Of a DNA stretch of 64,000 nucleotides, positions 53,490 through 62,534 are shown piece after piece. How positions within the stretch are numbered: position 1 is the first letter of the stretch; the number at the start of each line of letters is the position of its first letter. This DNA comes from Verrucomicrobiota bacterium. GTDB lineage: Bacteria > Verrucomicrobiota > Lentisphaeria > JABSQK01 > JAJFLO01. Location: assembly GCA_021772615.1 (NCBI GenBank), contig JAJFLQ010000077.1, forward strand, positions 1 through 64,000. The letters run 5' to 3'. A program made the translations under genes and the position numbers. The notes beneath the pieces are model-generated. The model had not been told where the DNA came from, did no database searches, and saw only the letters and a program-made list of their open reading frames with translations.

Positions 53490-55094
53490 CTAGCGACCAG
53501 CAGCCCCTCGCACTGGCGGCACGAGGGCCACAAAAACAAGCACGAAACCGTAGATTCCAATAACTAGGCCTATGGCAACAAGCGCACATCGCATGGCCGA
53601 TGACGCAGTCATACCGGCGAGCTTCAGCCACCAGAGATTATCGGAGATCGGCCATCGTGCGTTCTGAATTTCATCGGACTGCCAGATTTCCGCAACGCCA
53701 GGTGGATCCCCTATTGGCACGCCGAGATTCCTCAGACGGCCAGCCAGTATGGATGTTCGCCATTTGCCGAGTTGAGTATGTCTTTTTGACTCCATTACCT
53801 GGCGAGCCAGTATCCGGTTCTGGATGACAGGCGTGTGATGATCGTCAAAGCACAAAAAAATCTGAAAAACAGACGCGGTAACAATACCAGCAGCAGCAAC
53901 GCGGCGCAATCGCCTCTGCGAAAGCAACGGATAGACACCGACCATTACACCAAGAACCAGAAAAGGCGTAATCGGTACAAGGTAGCGGGAGCCGTACCCC
54001 CCGTCGAACACAGAAAAATTTATGCTCGCAATTAACATGCAGTAGATCGCCACAACAATCGCACCGCATACCATCGCCGATCGACGGTAAAACGATCGAC
54101 AAAACAAGACCGGAATGATGCACAAGAGGATCGGGTTGTACCAGAAATATCCGTTCACACTGCCGAAGAACAGCTGCAGAAGATGTTGTCCGGGGAAATC
54201 GGCCCATAATGTTACGCCCGATGCTTCCAGATTTTGTCGAGAGCCGGACGACACCAGACTTCCAGTTCGTAGTTCGTTGTGCCATAGCACAACACAACCC
54301 ATGGCGATTACCGGCACGCAAAGTAAGAATAGGCGGGACCATGCCCGCCGGCCGTCGCCGCGCGCGCACAGTATCAAGGGCAGAAGTATAGCAGAAACAG
54401 GAACGATAAATTCTGGTCGATACAGCAGCGTAATACCAAGACAACAACCCGTACCAAGAAGCGATAACAAACGGTGCTTCCGGGGTCCGCCAGCAAGAAC
54501 CAGCGCCCACGTGAGCCACATTGCAATCTCAAGGTTAAGGAATGCGGATTTGGCGTAAAACGGCCAATACGTCGCGAAGCCTAGCGCAAACGCACCCCAA
54601 CGGCCAACATGATCACCGCACCCCAGCCTTAAGGCCAAAATATAGACGGCAACAAGTGTCAATGTGGCGAAAAGCGGTGTGCAAAATGTCTTAAAAATGA
54701 ACTGGCCGGCTTGATAGCGTATCGCCTCACTCCGTGACGACGGCAGAAGTCGTGCAATGAGATCGGCGGCGATTGCGGCCGGCAACATAGACATTGATTG
54801 CCCGAGACCAGAATAAGCGATGTATTTTCCGTCATCGTTAAGAGTGAAAAGTTCCGGATTTTCGGCGGCGTAATCGGGATTGGGATGAACGGTTCCGTGG
54901 TACCACATCTGATTCGTGATATGGTACCTCTCCTGTACGTCGAGAATAGAGATGTAACCGCGTCCGTAGGCGAAGTAGATGAAATAGCATCCTACGAATA
55001 ACACCAGCGGCGACCTTGTGCCAAACCGACTAACAGGCCTGAACGCGCCGTGTGCATCGCGATTTATCGCCGTCTCATTGGTATCCGCGGTCAT
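53490..55094 (-). CDS. Multi-pass membrane protein, GT39-like
   Basis: 534 residues with about 11 hydrophobic segments. The first loop carries YHITNQMWYHGTVHPNPDYA, and FLNLEIAMWLTWALVLAG, RPEFIVPVSAILLPL and GYGSRYLVPITPFLVL follow, a pattern seen in GT-C membrane glycosyltransferases and uncharacterised PVC-type membrane proteins. A clear Asp-Glu catalytic pair is less obvious than in the protein at 41364-43142. Probably acts on lipid-linked sugars on the periplasmic side. Confidence 0.75.
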   Translation of the reverse strand: MTADTNETAINRDAHGAFRPVSRFGTRSPLVLFVGCYFIYFAYGRGYISILDVQERYHITNQMWYHGTVHPNPDYAAENPELFTLNDDGKYIAYSGLGQSMSMLPAAIAADLIARLLPSSRSEAIRYQAGQFIFKTFCTPLFATLTLVAVYILALRLGCGDHVGRWGAFALGFATYWPFYAKSAFLNLEIAMWLTWALVLAGGPRKHRLLSLLGTGCCLGITLLYRPEFIVPVSAILLPLILCARGDGRRAWSRLFLLCVPVIAMGCVVLWHNELRTGSLVSSGSRQNLEASGVTLWADFPGQHLLQLFFGSVNGYFWYNPILLCIIPVLFCRSFYRRSAMVCGAIVVAIYCMLIASINFSVFDGGYGSRYLVPITPFLVLGVMVGVYPLLSQRRLRRVAAAGIVTASVFQIFLCFDDHHTPVIQNRILARQVMESKRHTQLGKWRTSILAGRLRNLGVPIGDPPGVAEIWQSDEIQNARWPISDNLWWLKLAGMTASSAMRCALVAIGLVIGIYGFVLVFVALVPPVRGAAGR

Positions 55095-55391
55095 ATTACA
55101 ACATGTTCCTGAACCTGGTCAAATGGATCGCATCGAACGCCATAAGCTGACCACTTGACTTGGAAGGAATCCAGGCGCATCAATACAATCACCAAAAGCC
55201 GCAACACCTACAACATACTCCGAGATCTTTCCGAACGACATGTATCCGTGAGGCGGCACACTGTACCCACGATAGCCAAAATTCGCCAGCTACCCGGAAT
55301 TAACTGAGATTAAAGACATCGCGTGCTGCTCACCAAGTGCTGCGGACAAACGTCGTTCTATCGGTCAGCTGGCAACTTGAATTGGTCGCCC

Positions 55392-56528
55392 ATGAATGTG
55401 TTGCTAGACATATCGCACCTCACCTCCGGAACGGGAGGGATCCACTCGTATCTGACGGATCTGATCTCGGCGCTTCCGCCCCTCGCAGACACAAGAAACG
55501 TAAATCTGGCCTATTTAAATCTCCATTTCCGGCATGCGTCGAATGCTCTCCCTTCATCGCTGCCGGTCGAAAAAGTCCGATCCTACAAGTTTCCCGTCAA
55601 ACTCCTGAATAACCTCTGGATCACCTTTAAGGTGCCGGATTTATCTCGTCGTTATCCGGATATCAACGTCGTTCATAGCCCGCATTTTTCGTTACCTATT
55701 ATGTCATGCGCGAAGAAGATTCTCACCGTAAACGACATTACATACTTGAAACATCCAGAGTACTACCAGCGCGCAGGAAAGGCACTGAACGACTATGGCT
55801 ATAGGAGGTTGCTGCCGACGAATATTCGCCGCGCCGACCGTATCATCGCGATTTCTCAGTTTACCAAGGACGATATCATTAATTTCTTTGGTGTCCCGGA
55901 ATCAAAAATTGATGTCGTCCATATTGGCGTTCATCGTACGGAGGAACTCTTTTACAAGGAATTGATGCACTTGCTCAAACCTTTTGACCTGGAGCCACAG
56001 TCTTACATTTACTACCCGGTAGGCACCTTTGAACATCGCAAAAACATTCCGAATACGATCGCTGCCTTCCGCGATGCGCTGGCGGATAAAGGCATGCGGC
56101 TTGTGATCTCGGGCGTGGGCGACTCGGCAACGTTGGGCGGAGGTGGACAAAGCGATGACGTCCGGTGGGTAAGCTGGAACACACCGGCCGAGAAACAGGC
56201 ATTGTTTCAGGGAGCGCTTTTCGTGGTGTACCCGTCGTTATACGAAGGATTCGGCATCCCGATTATCGAGGCTATGGCAAATAACAGAGCAGTCATCACA
56301 TCGAATACCACGTCGATGCAGGAAATCGGCGAGGGATATGCCCGCCTCGTTACACCGGCGGATGTCGATGACATCGCGCAGGCCATGAAGGACCTGTACG
56401 AGAACAAGCGTTACCGGAAAGAACTGGAAGCAAAAAGCCGCAAGCGTGCCGAATCATTCACCGTCGAAAAAATGGCGGCAGAAACGCTCGATGTGTACCA
56501 ACGCGTAATGAGACAAGCCGAAGAGTGA
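55392..56528 (+). CDS. Family 4 glycosyltransferase (mannosyltransferase-like)
   Basis: 378 residues from the ATG before NVLLDISHL; an upstream start at 55323 adds 23 unlikely residues. Acceptor loop SGTGGIHSYL, then VVHSPHFSLP, AISQFTKDDI, VGTFEHRKNIPNTI and EGFGIPIIEAMA. This DISHL...RKN type resembles WbdB/WbdC-like mannosyl- and rhamnosyltransferases. No ribosome site stands out. Single gene on the plus strand between minus-strand genes. Confidence 0.9.
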   Translation: MNVLLDISHLTSGTGGIHSYLTDLISALPPLADTRNVNLAYLNLHFRHASNALPSSLPVEKVRSYKFPVKLLNNLWITFKVPDLSRRYPDINVVHSPHFSLPIMSCAKKILTVNDITYLKHPEYYQRAGKALNDYGYRRLLPTNIRRADRIIAISQFTKDDIINFFGVPESKIDVVHIGVHRTEELFYKELMHLLKPFDLEPQSYIYYPVGTFEHRKNIPNTIAAFRDALADKGMRLVISGVGDSATLGGGGQSDDVRWVSWNTPAEKQALFQGALFVVYPSLYEGFGIPIIEAMANNRAVITSNTTSMQEIGEGYARLVTPADVDDIAQAMKDLYENKRYRKELEAKSRKRAESFTVEKMAAETLDVYQRVMRQAEE

Positions 56529-56764
56529 GTATTGGTACGGTTTCCGCGTTGCGGAGTAAAGATCGTTGTCAGTTCGGAACGATTGCGGCTAAAGCCTGCT
56601 CAAGACTTCCGCATAAATGCGGGACTCAGACACCATGGCGTACGAAAGTGTATCGTTCAGGATCCACAATCAGGAATAAAAAGTCGGTTGGGATGTCGAA
56701 CATGGACATAGCAGAGAATACGTCGCCGGCATAACGCATCCCACATTTATCGGCAAGATCGATA

Positions 56765-57922
56765 CTACAAACCGACGATTATGTTACGATAGACCGCGAG
56801 CGTTTCTTCGGCACATCGCCGCCACGTATACCGCATCGCAAACGTGAGGCCATCTTCTATGAGTTTGCGCCGCAATCCGTTGTCATTAATGACCTCCACC
56901 ATCTTGTCACGAATCGCGATTGGATCATTGGGATCCGCGTAAAGAGCATGGCCACCGGTCGACTCGCGTAACGACGGTATGTCCGACACGATAGCGGGCG
57001 TGCCGCAGGCCATCGCTTCGAGCGGTGGAGACGCCCAGCCTTCATAGAATGAAGCGGTGACGAAAACGCCCGCAAGGTTGTATAGCACGGCCAATTCCTG
57101 AGAACCCGGGGGGATATAATCGATGAGCGTCACGTTATCCGGAATCTTGAGTTCTGAAATAAGATCTCCGATTCCGCGCTCGGCGGGAGCAATAGCGCCG
57201 ACCAGGACCAGATGCCAACTGTTCTTTTTCCCCAGACTGAGTTCTGCAAAGGCGCGGATGAGCGTTCGCACATTCTTATGTGGCGCCACAGCGCCGACGT
57301 AGAGCATGAGATTTTTGTTGGGGATGTCATACTTGCGCCGTAGCCCATAGTCGACTTTCGGTTGCGGTTTCCGAACCACGAATTCGGGACTGATCCCAAG
57401 CGGCACAACGGAAATTTTCGCTGAATGGATACCGTATATATCCTGTAGCTCAAGCTTGTTCGCGGCTGACACGGTGATAAACGCAGTCGACGCCGCCAAG
57501 GTTTTCTCAAGCCGCCGGGACGCCCTTGAAACGGCGTCTGCAGGCAGGTACTCAGCGATATGATGATGAGCAAAACCGTGCAGCGTGGTAAGCACGTGCG
57601 AGACCGAATTCGGGATATAAGGATACCCGCCGGGAAAGTGGAGAATATCAGGATTTGGCTTTACCCATGTTTCCAGTAACGGTGCGCCGAAAAAACGCCA
57701 CATCGGATTTAACACGCGTCCCGGAATCGTGGATTTACAAAGCCTGATATTCGGGCCTTGCGGCGGCGCGCCGATACCGCCACCGGAACGACAGCCCAGA
57801 AAAAGCAGCGAATACGTGTTATCCGCATCGACCTCGGTGAGTTCACGAACCAGATGAAAGCAGTAACGACGTATGGCACTTACGTCGTGGATTGATGGTG
57901 TAGCGTCGAGAGCGATATGCAT
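56765..57922 (-). CDS. Family 4 glycosyltransferase (mannosyltransferase-like)
   Basis: 385 residues from the ATG at 57922 with GGAG 7 bases upstream; a longer frame to 57979 overlaps the upstream gene. Start HIALDATPS, ILHFPGGYPY, ITVSAANKLELQ, VGAVAPHKNVRTLI and EGWASPPLEAMA. Same subfamily style as the protein at 55392-56528, so the two may add consecutive mannose-like residues. Its start lies 1 bp after the upstream stop, the last gene of a three-gene operon. Confidence 0.92.
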   Translation of the reverse strand: MHIALDATPSIHDVSAIRRYCFHLVRELTEVDADNTYSLLFLGCRSGGGIGAPPQGPNIRLCKSTIPGRVLNPMWRFFGAPLLETWVKPNPDILHFPGGYPYIPNSVSHVLTTLHGFAHHHIAEYLPADAVSRASRRLEKTLAASTAFITVSAANKLELQDIYGIHSAKISVVPLGISPEFVVRKPQPKVDYGLRRKYDIPNKNLMLYVGAVAPHKNVRTLIRAFAELSLGKKNSWHLVLVGAIAPAERGIGDLISELKIPDNVTLIDYIPPGSQELAVLYNLAGVFVTASFYEGWASPPLEAMACGTPAIVSDIPSLRESTGGHALYADPNDPIAIRDKMVEVINDNGLRRKLIEDGLTFAMRYTWRRCAEETLAVYRNIIVGL

Positions 57923-57923
57923 A

Positions 57924-59012
57924 TTATGGCTCCACAAGTGCAACCGCATGGCGGTTCCACGAGAATGCGCAGCACGCACGGGCGCTTAGTGCCGAGCGGT
58001 CCCATTCCCTGGACAGACAAGCCTCCAGAGCGTGCGAAAAAGCGGAAGGTGAAACCTCTTCGGCAATGACGCCGCCGTCGCACGCACGCACCAGCGCCGT
58101 GTTATTGCCTACCGGCGTGACAGTCACAGGACACCCGCAGGCCATAGCTTCCAGAGTCGAAAGACCAAAGCCCTCCAGGGCGATACTTGGCACGGCGGTG
58201 ACATCGGCGCCCTGCATGATCTGCACTTTTTCATTGTCGGTCACGTATCCGAGGAAACGGACCCTGGTGTTCAGTCCGAGCGAATCAGCCATCGCCCTGA
58301 GTTCCCCTTCCATCTCGCCCGCGCCGCCGATCAAAGCTGTCACGTTGGTCACACGGACAAGGGATTTCAGACACAAGTCAATTCCCGTTCGCGGAATGAG
58401 TCGGCGAAATACGGCCACAATCCTGTGGTCGCGGTCGACCGCGTAGCGTTTGCGTATGGCAGCAGCGGACGCCGCATCCGCCATAAAGGGCGGTGATCGG
58501 ACTGCGAGTGGGTTCTCGCAAACACATGAGTTCACTTCGGGGTGCTGCCGCTGCAGCACGTCACGCGTAAACGCACTGGTGACATATACGCGTTCGACTC
58601 GCTTCAACACGGCAGACTCCACCCTGTTGCGCAGCCACAATCCACGACGTCGCCCGAGGCTTTGGGCTTCCTGAGGCCAACTGGAATGAAAAAAGTACCG
58701 GAAACGCAGGTGCGGGAACGTACGTTGCGCCATCAGCCCGGAGAGTGGTTGGTGCAGCAGAAGTAACTCGGGCTTGACCTCGCCAATGGCGTTAGCTATA
58801 TGGCGACGCAGTGACCACACCCCCGACAAGCCCGGCCGGCGGCGCCAGTGATAATGGGTGATGTCGGAAATTTGCATGCCGCTGTCGGACGGTGCGAGCA
58901 ACGCAGCCCGGTGCCCATTCTCCTGGAGCGCCTTCACCTGCTCGACCGCAACCACCGCGGCTCCGCCCCAATTTTCGGGATCAACGAAATCACTGACGAC
59001 CGCCACGTTCAT
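57924..59012 (-). CDS. Family 4 glycosyltransferase
   Basis: 362 residues. VAVVSDFVDPENWGGAAVVA at the N-terminus, YVTSAFTRDVL, FRRLIPRTGIDLCLKSL, GGAGEMEGELRAM and EGFGLSTLEAMA. GT-B fold with all core motifs. The start overlaps the upstream GT2-GNAT stop by 4 bp, and the following transferase starts 1 bp after its own stop. The last residues are short of the usual helical tail, but nothing shows truncation. Confidence 0.92.
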   Translation of the reverse strand: MNVAVVSDFVDPENWGGAAVVAVEQVKALQENGHRAALLAPSDSGMQISDITHYHWRRRPGLSGVWSLRRHIANAIGEVKPELLLLHQPLSGLMAQRTFPHLRFRYFFHSSWPQEAQSLGRRRGLWLRNRVESAVLKRVERVYVTSAFTRDVLQRQHPEVNSCVCENPLAVRSPPFMADAASAAAIRKRYAVDRDHRIVAVFRRLIPRTGIDLCLKSLVRVTNVTALIGGAGEMEGELRAMADSLGLNTRVRFLGYVTDNEKVQIMQGADVTAVPSIALEGFGLSTLEAMACGCPVTVTPVGNNTALVRACDGGVIAEEVSPSAFSHALEACLSREWDRSALSARACCAFSWNRHAVALVEP

Positions 59013-60517
59013 GCCGGCTCCAGCGTCTTCACCAGATACAGGCTGCGGCCGGTACTTTCAAGCACCTCGTCAACGACCGAAAAACCGGACCGCTCATAGA
59101 GCCGTCTCGCACCGTCATTGTCGACATTCACCGTAATAGCCAGTCGTAGCTGGCCGCGTTGCACGGCCAGGGCCACCGCCTGTTCCAACAACCTGGAGCC
59201 AATGCCCTTGCCCCGCTGATCTTCACGAACGACAAAAGCAATGATCTTCGCTGCATCGGGATACGACTGCCGCTTGCGCCCATTGAGGAACGCCAGCGGC
59301 AATCGCAACCACTTGCGCCAGCCCTCCGGGCTCCCGCGATAGCGCCCCGTGACGACGGACCAGAGATACCACATTCCGTAACCGCTGCGTAGAAGACGTC
59401 GGTGAAAGGTCCGTGGATCGAGCTGCATCAGGAGGAACCCAAGCACCTCGCCATCGTCGTTCGATTCCACAAGTATACCATCGCCGGCGAAGCGGCGAAA
59501 TACGGTCACCTTGTCGGTAAAAAAATTCACCGAACGATCCGCGGAATCACCCAGGACGAAAAAGGGATCCGACGAGACGTGGAGCCGGGCAATCTGTTGG
59601 TCAACTGGAGAAACACGTTTGGCGACGCGTAAACGACGCAGGGTATACGCCGGCCGATCCCCACGTTCACCTTCCGAATAACTCACAAATCCGCTCCCGC
59701 CGGCAGGCGCCATGCTGAATCGTCCCTGCAGCCAGCCCAGAAGGTAGGCAATATCCGTTGCGAACCGTATCCAGTGAAAACGAACCACGTTCGCAAGGAG
59801 AAATGCACCACGGCGGACGGCACGAAAAACCAGCGGACGCCGCTCGACGAAGGCCCCTTGATCGTAGCCGTCGGTCAATTCAATGACACGCTCCGGATAG
59901 TGGCGCGCAGCAAATGCACTCCCCCAACCGTTCCGACGGTACATCCTGCACAAAGCACGAAGGTTGCCCGGCAGCAAGTGAACCACCGCCGTGTCCTCAA
60001 TAATACACACTCGAAGGCCGTGATCCCGGACCTTTTTCCGCAACACCGGATCGAGTCCGCGAATCAGCTCTTCGTCTTCGCCGCCGATTGCAAGAAAGTT
60101 CCGGCGTGAAATAATCAGACACGGATGCTGCACGAAGTCGCTGTCGATCGTATGCTGCTGGCGCGGGAAGTATCGCCGGGGTATCTCCCGCATCGCGCGC
60201 TTCTGAAACGATGATGCGGTGTCCGGAATCTCACAGGCGGCGCCGCCGAGACCGATATCCGCGTTTCCATCCATCTCAGCGACCAACTTCTCGAATAGCC
60301 TGTCGTCTGTGATTACAGTGTCATCGTCCAACGTGATTATCCAACGGCCAGTCGCTGCCTTGACACCGCGATTGATCGCGCGCCCCTGCCGGTGGTCGCC
60401 AATTACGAGCAGCACCTCGAAATCGCGAATGGTCTGACGGTCCAGGGCAGACAGGAGTTGATCCAGATACTGATTTCTGGAATCGTCGGCGACAGGTATG
60501 ATCACGGAAACGGTCAT
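59009..60517 (-). CDS. Family 2 glycosyltransferase-GNAT acetyltransferase fusion
   Basis: 502 residues. Residues 1-~290 are a GT-A transferase (VSVIIPVADDSRN, WIITLDDDTVI, and GGEDEELIRGLD for the acceptor site). Residues ~360-495 are a GNAT acetyltransferase with the acetyl-CoA loop VREDQRGKGIGSRLLE and ITVNVDNDGARRLYERSGF. The fusion suggests that one protein adds a sugar and acetylates it, such as an amino sugar; this is inference. First gene of a coupled three-gene operon with two GT4 enzymes. Confidence 0.9.
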   Translation of the reverse strand: MTVSVIIPVADDSRNQYLDQLLSALDRQTIRDFEVLLVIGDHRQGRAINRGVKAATGRWIITLDDDTVITDDRLFEKLVAEMDGNADIGLGGAACEIPDTASSFQKRAMREIPRRYFPRQQHTIDSDFVQHPCLIISRRNFLAIGGEDEELIRGLDPVLRKKVRDHGLRVCIIEDTAVVHLLPGNLRALCRMYRRNGWGSAFAARHYPERVIELTDGYDQGAFVERRPLVFRAVRRGAFLLANVVRFHWIRFATDIAYLLGWLQGRFSMAPAGGSGFVSYSEGERGDRPAYTLRRLRVAKRVSPVDQQIARLHVSSDPFFVLGDSADRSVNFFTDKVTVFRRFAGDGILVESNDDGEVLGFLLMQLDPRTFHRRLLRSGYGMWYLWSVVTGRYRGSPEGWRKWLRLPLAFLNGRKRQSYPDAAKIIAFVVREDQRGKGIGSRLLEQAVALAVQRGQLRLAITVNVDNDGARRLYERSGFSVVDEVLESTGRSLYLVKTLEPA

Positions 60518-60647
60518 GGGCTATGAATATAGCGAATGTCGCTGTGGAGAACAACCGGAGTCGATTCTTGGACACGTCAACCCACGTGCACGAGGCAACC
60601 GTCGACCATCTCCGGCAGATTGTGGAGCGAACGTTGGCCGCACTCCC

Positions 60648-60675
60648 TTTAATTACATCGATCTGTGATTATATT
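60648..60675 (+). promoter_or_regulatory. Possible promoter for the Wza-like gene
   Basis: TTTAAT and TATATT with 16 bp between, about 40 bp before the start of the export lipoprotein gene. The -35 box is poor (3 of 6), so this is tentative. Confidence 0.25.
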
Positions 60676-60713
60676 TGAGTTCCACAAATGCTTACCAAAG
60701 GCAGACGGTCCTA

Positions 60714-62534
60714 ATGGCTCACCTGAAACCAGCTTTTACCATCTTCGTACTGGTGGCACTCTTTTTTACGCCTGGTTGCCGATCAACAAAACAGTCGCCG
60801 GTACCCGAGGCATCATCGACAACGTCTGTCACGAAAACGGATCGCAACAACCGGACGGACGGCGAGGCAACCTTGGCCGTGAACACGCCGATCAGACGCC
60901 ACGACATGGCAGCAGCGCAGCGCGATCGGCCCTCGGATATACAGCATCCGGATACAATTCCGCCTGATCCAGCTCCATTGGGCGCGATGCCGGCCTCAGC
61001 TACGACAACGCAGCCTCGGGCTGCGGATCACGCTGAGCGTTCTGACCTGCCTGACATGATCCGTGGCTCCATCGAGACGGCACGGGCGCCACGCGAATCG
61101 CGGGACACGCCGTCGCCCCTGCCAAAGATCTACAAGTTGAATATCGGCGACCAGATCGAGTTACAAGTGTTCGACGAACCGGAAATGACGCGAATTGTGA
61201 CGGTACTGCCGGACGGAAACATCAACTATATGCTCGCCGGCAATGTCGAAGCGGTGGGCAAAACGTTTGACGAGCTGGCTGAACTCGTCGGCGTGAAACT
61301 CACTAAATACCTTCACAAGCCGGTCGTGAATGTCATACCAATCACACTCGCCGGAGCGAGCAAGCGTTATGCCATTGTGCGTGGCGCGGTTTCCTACCCA
61401 GGACGTTACGAGATCGACTCGAGCACCAGAGTCCTCGACGTTATCGCAATAGCGCAAGGCGTACGCTACGACCCCAACAATCTTATACTTGCGGATCTGA
61501 ATCGTTCCGATCTCTACAGAGACGGCGTGCCGGCAGGCCTTAATTTTCGCAACCTTTTGGAAAGGAATGACTTCTCTGACAACATCCTGCTTCGCGATGG
61601 CGACTTGATCGATCTACCGCCGCGATCGGTGCTGCGTGCCGAAGCCACGGGATCCGTGTCTGTACTCGGCGCAGCTTCAACCACCGGCGAAATTCCAATC
61701 GAGGATGGCGACCGCGTCCTGGATGTGCTCGTGCGAATCGGCGGAGCAACGGCTGACGCCGATCCTGCGCGTCCGTACATCTATCGGGAGGGGTCCTATA
61801 TCGGATTCAACTACAAGAACATCCTTGAGGATCGGGATATGACATCCAACATTACCGTACAGGACGGAGACTTTATGTACTTCCCTGCACGCATCGCACA
61901 AACGGCAACGATCGTAGGCGCCGTGACGAATTCTGGAAAGTACGCAATTGGCGTCGAAGACCGTATACTGGATGTTATCGCCAAAGCCGGCGGACTGTTA
62001 TTCCGTCCGGATTTCAGCGACGACACGCTGGCCAACCTGAACGCCTCCTATCTTTTCCGTGATGGCCGGATCCTCGACGTTGATTTCCAGCGCCTGCTAC
62101 AGGACGGCGATATGGACAACAATATCCGCGTCCTAAACGGCGACTTCATCTACATCCCGGAAGCGAAATCACAACAGGTATTCATATTCGGCGAGATCGG
62201 AAGCCCACAGGCCATACCGCTCACGCGCGAGCTGACTCTGATCGAGGTGCTCGCGATTGCCGGCGACCTCACCGACCGCGGGCGATTCGTATCGCAAGCG
62301 GCCGTTTTTCGCGGCGGCATATTGGACGAAAATGAGGTGCTGCTGCGGGATCTGAATAAATTGTTCAAGGGCGATTTAAGGGAGAATATCGTGCTCGAGG
62401 GCGGCGATATTGTCTACATCCCCGAAATCAAGATCAGCAAATGGGGCCGGTACACTGCCTTTATCAGTCGCTGGTTGAGTTTTATTCTTGAGGTCAATGA
62501 CTTTCCCGGAGATTACAAGGACGGCCGCTTCTGA
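60714..62534 (+). CDS. Wza-like polysaccharide export lipoprotein with four SLBB domains
   Basis: 606 residues from the ATG before AHLKPAFTI. Signal and lipobox FFTPGC (Cys22). A low-complexity Pro/Thr-rich linker to ~130 is followed by the PES domain (~137-215, YKLNIGDQIELQVFDEPEMT) and four SLBB repeats starting near 215, 312, 397 and 488 (e.g. GAVTNSGKYAIGVEDRILDV). The C-terminus WGRYTAFISRWLSFILEV fits the amphipathic helix that inserts Wza-type octamers in the outer membrane. It forms the outer-membrane exit for capsule or exopolysaccharide. Wza normally has fewer SLBB domains, so the periplasmic part is long. The stop overlaps the convergent ligase gene by 22 bp. Confidence 0.93.
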   Translation: MAHLKPAFTIFVLVALFFTPGCRSTKQSPVPEASSTTSVTKTDRNNRTDGEATLAVNTPIRRHDMAAAQRDRPSDIQHPDTIPPDPAPLGAMPASATTTQPRAADHAERSDLPDMIRGSIETARAPRESRDTPSPLPKIYKLNIGDQIELQVFDEPEMTRIVTVLPDGNINYMLAGNVEAVGKTFDELAELVGVKLTKYLHKPVVNVIPITLAGASKRYAIVRGAVSYPGRYEIDSSTRVLDVIAIAQGVRYDPNNLILADLNRSDLYRDGVPAGLNFRNLLERNDFSDNILLRDGDLIDLPPRSVLRAEATGSVSVLGAASTTGEIPIEDGDRVLDVLVRIGGATADADPARPYIYREGSYIGFNYKNILEDRDMTSNITVQDGDFMYFPARIAQTATIVGAVTNSGKYAIGVEDRILDVIAKAGGLLFRPDFSDDTLANLNASYLFRDGRILDVDFQRLLQDGDMDNNIRVLNGDFIYIPEAKSQQVFIFGEIGSPQAIPLTRELTLIEVLAIAGDLTDRGRFVSQAAVFRGGILDENEVLLRDLNKLFKGDLRENIVLEGGDIVYIPEIKISKWGRYTAFISRWLSFILEVNDFPGDYKDGRF

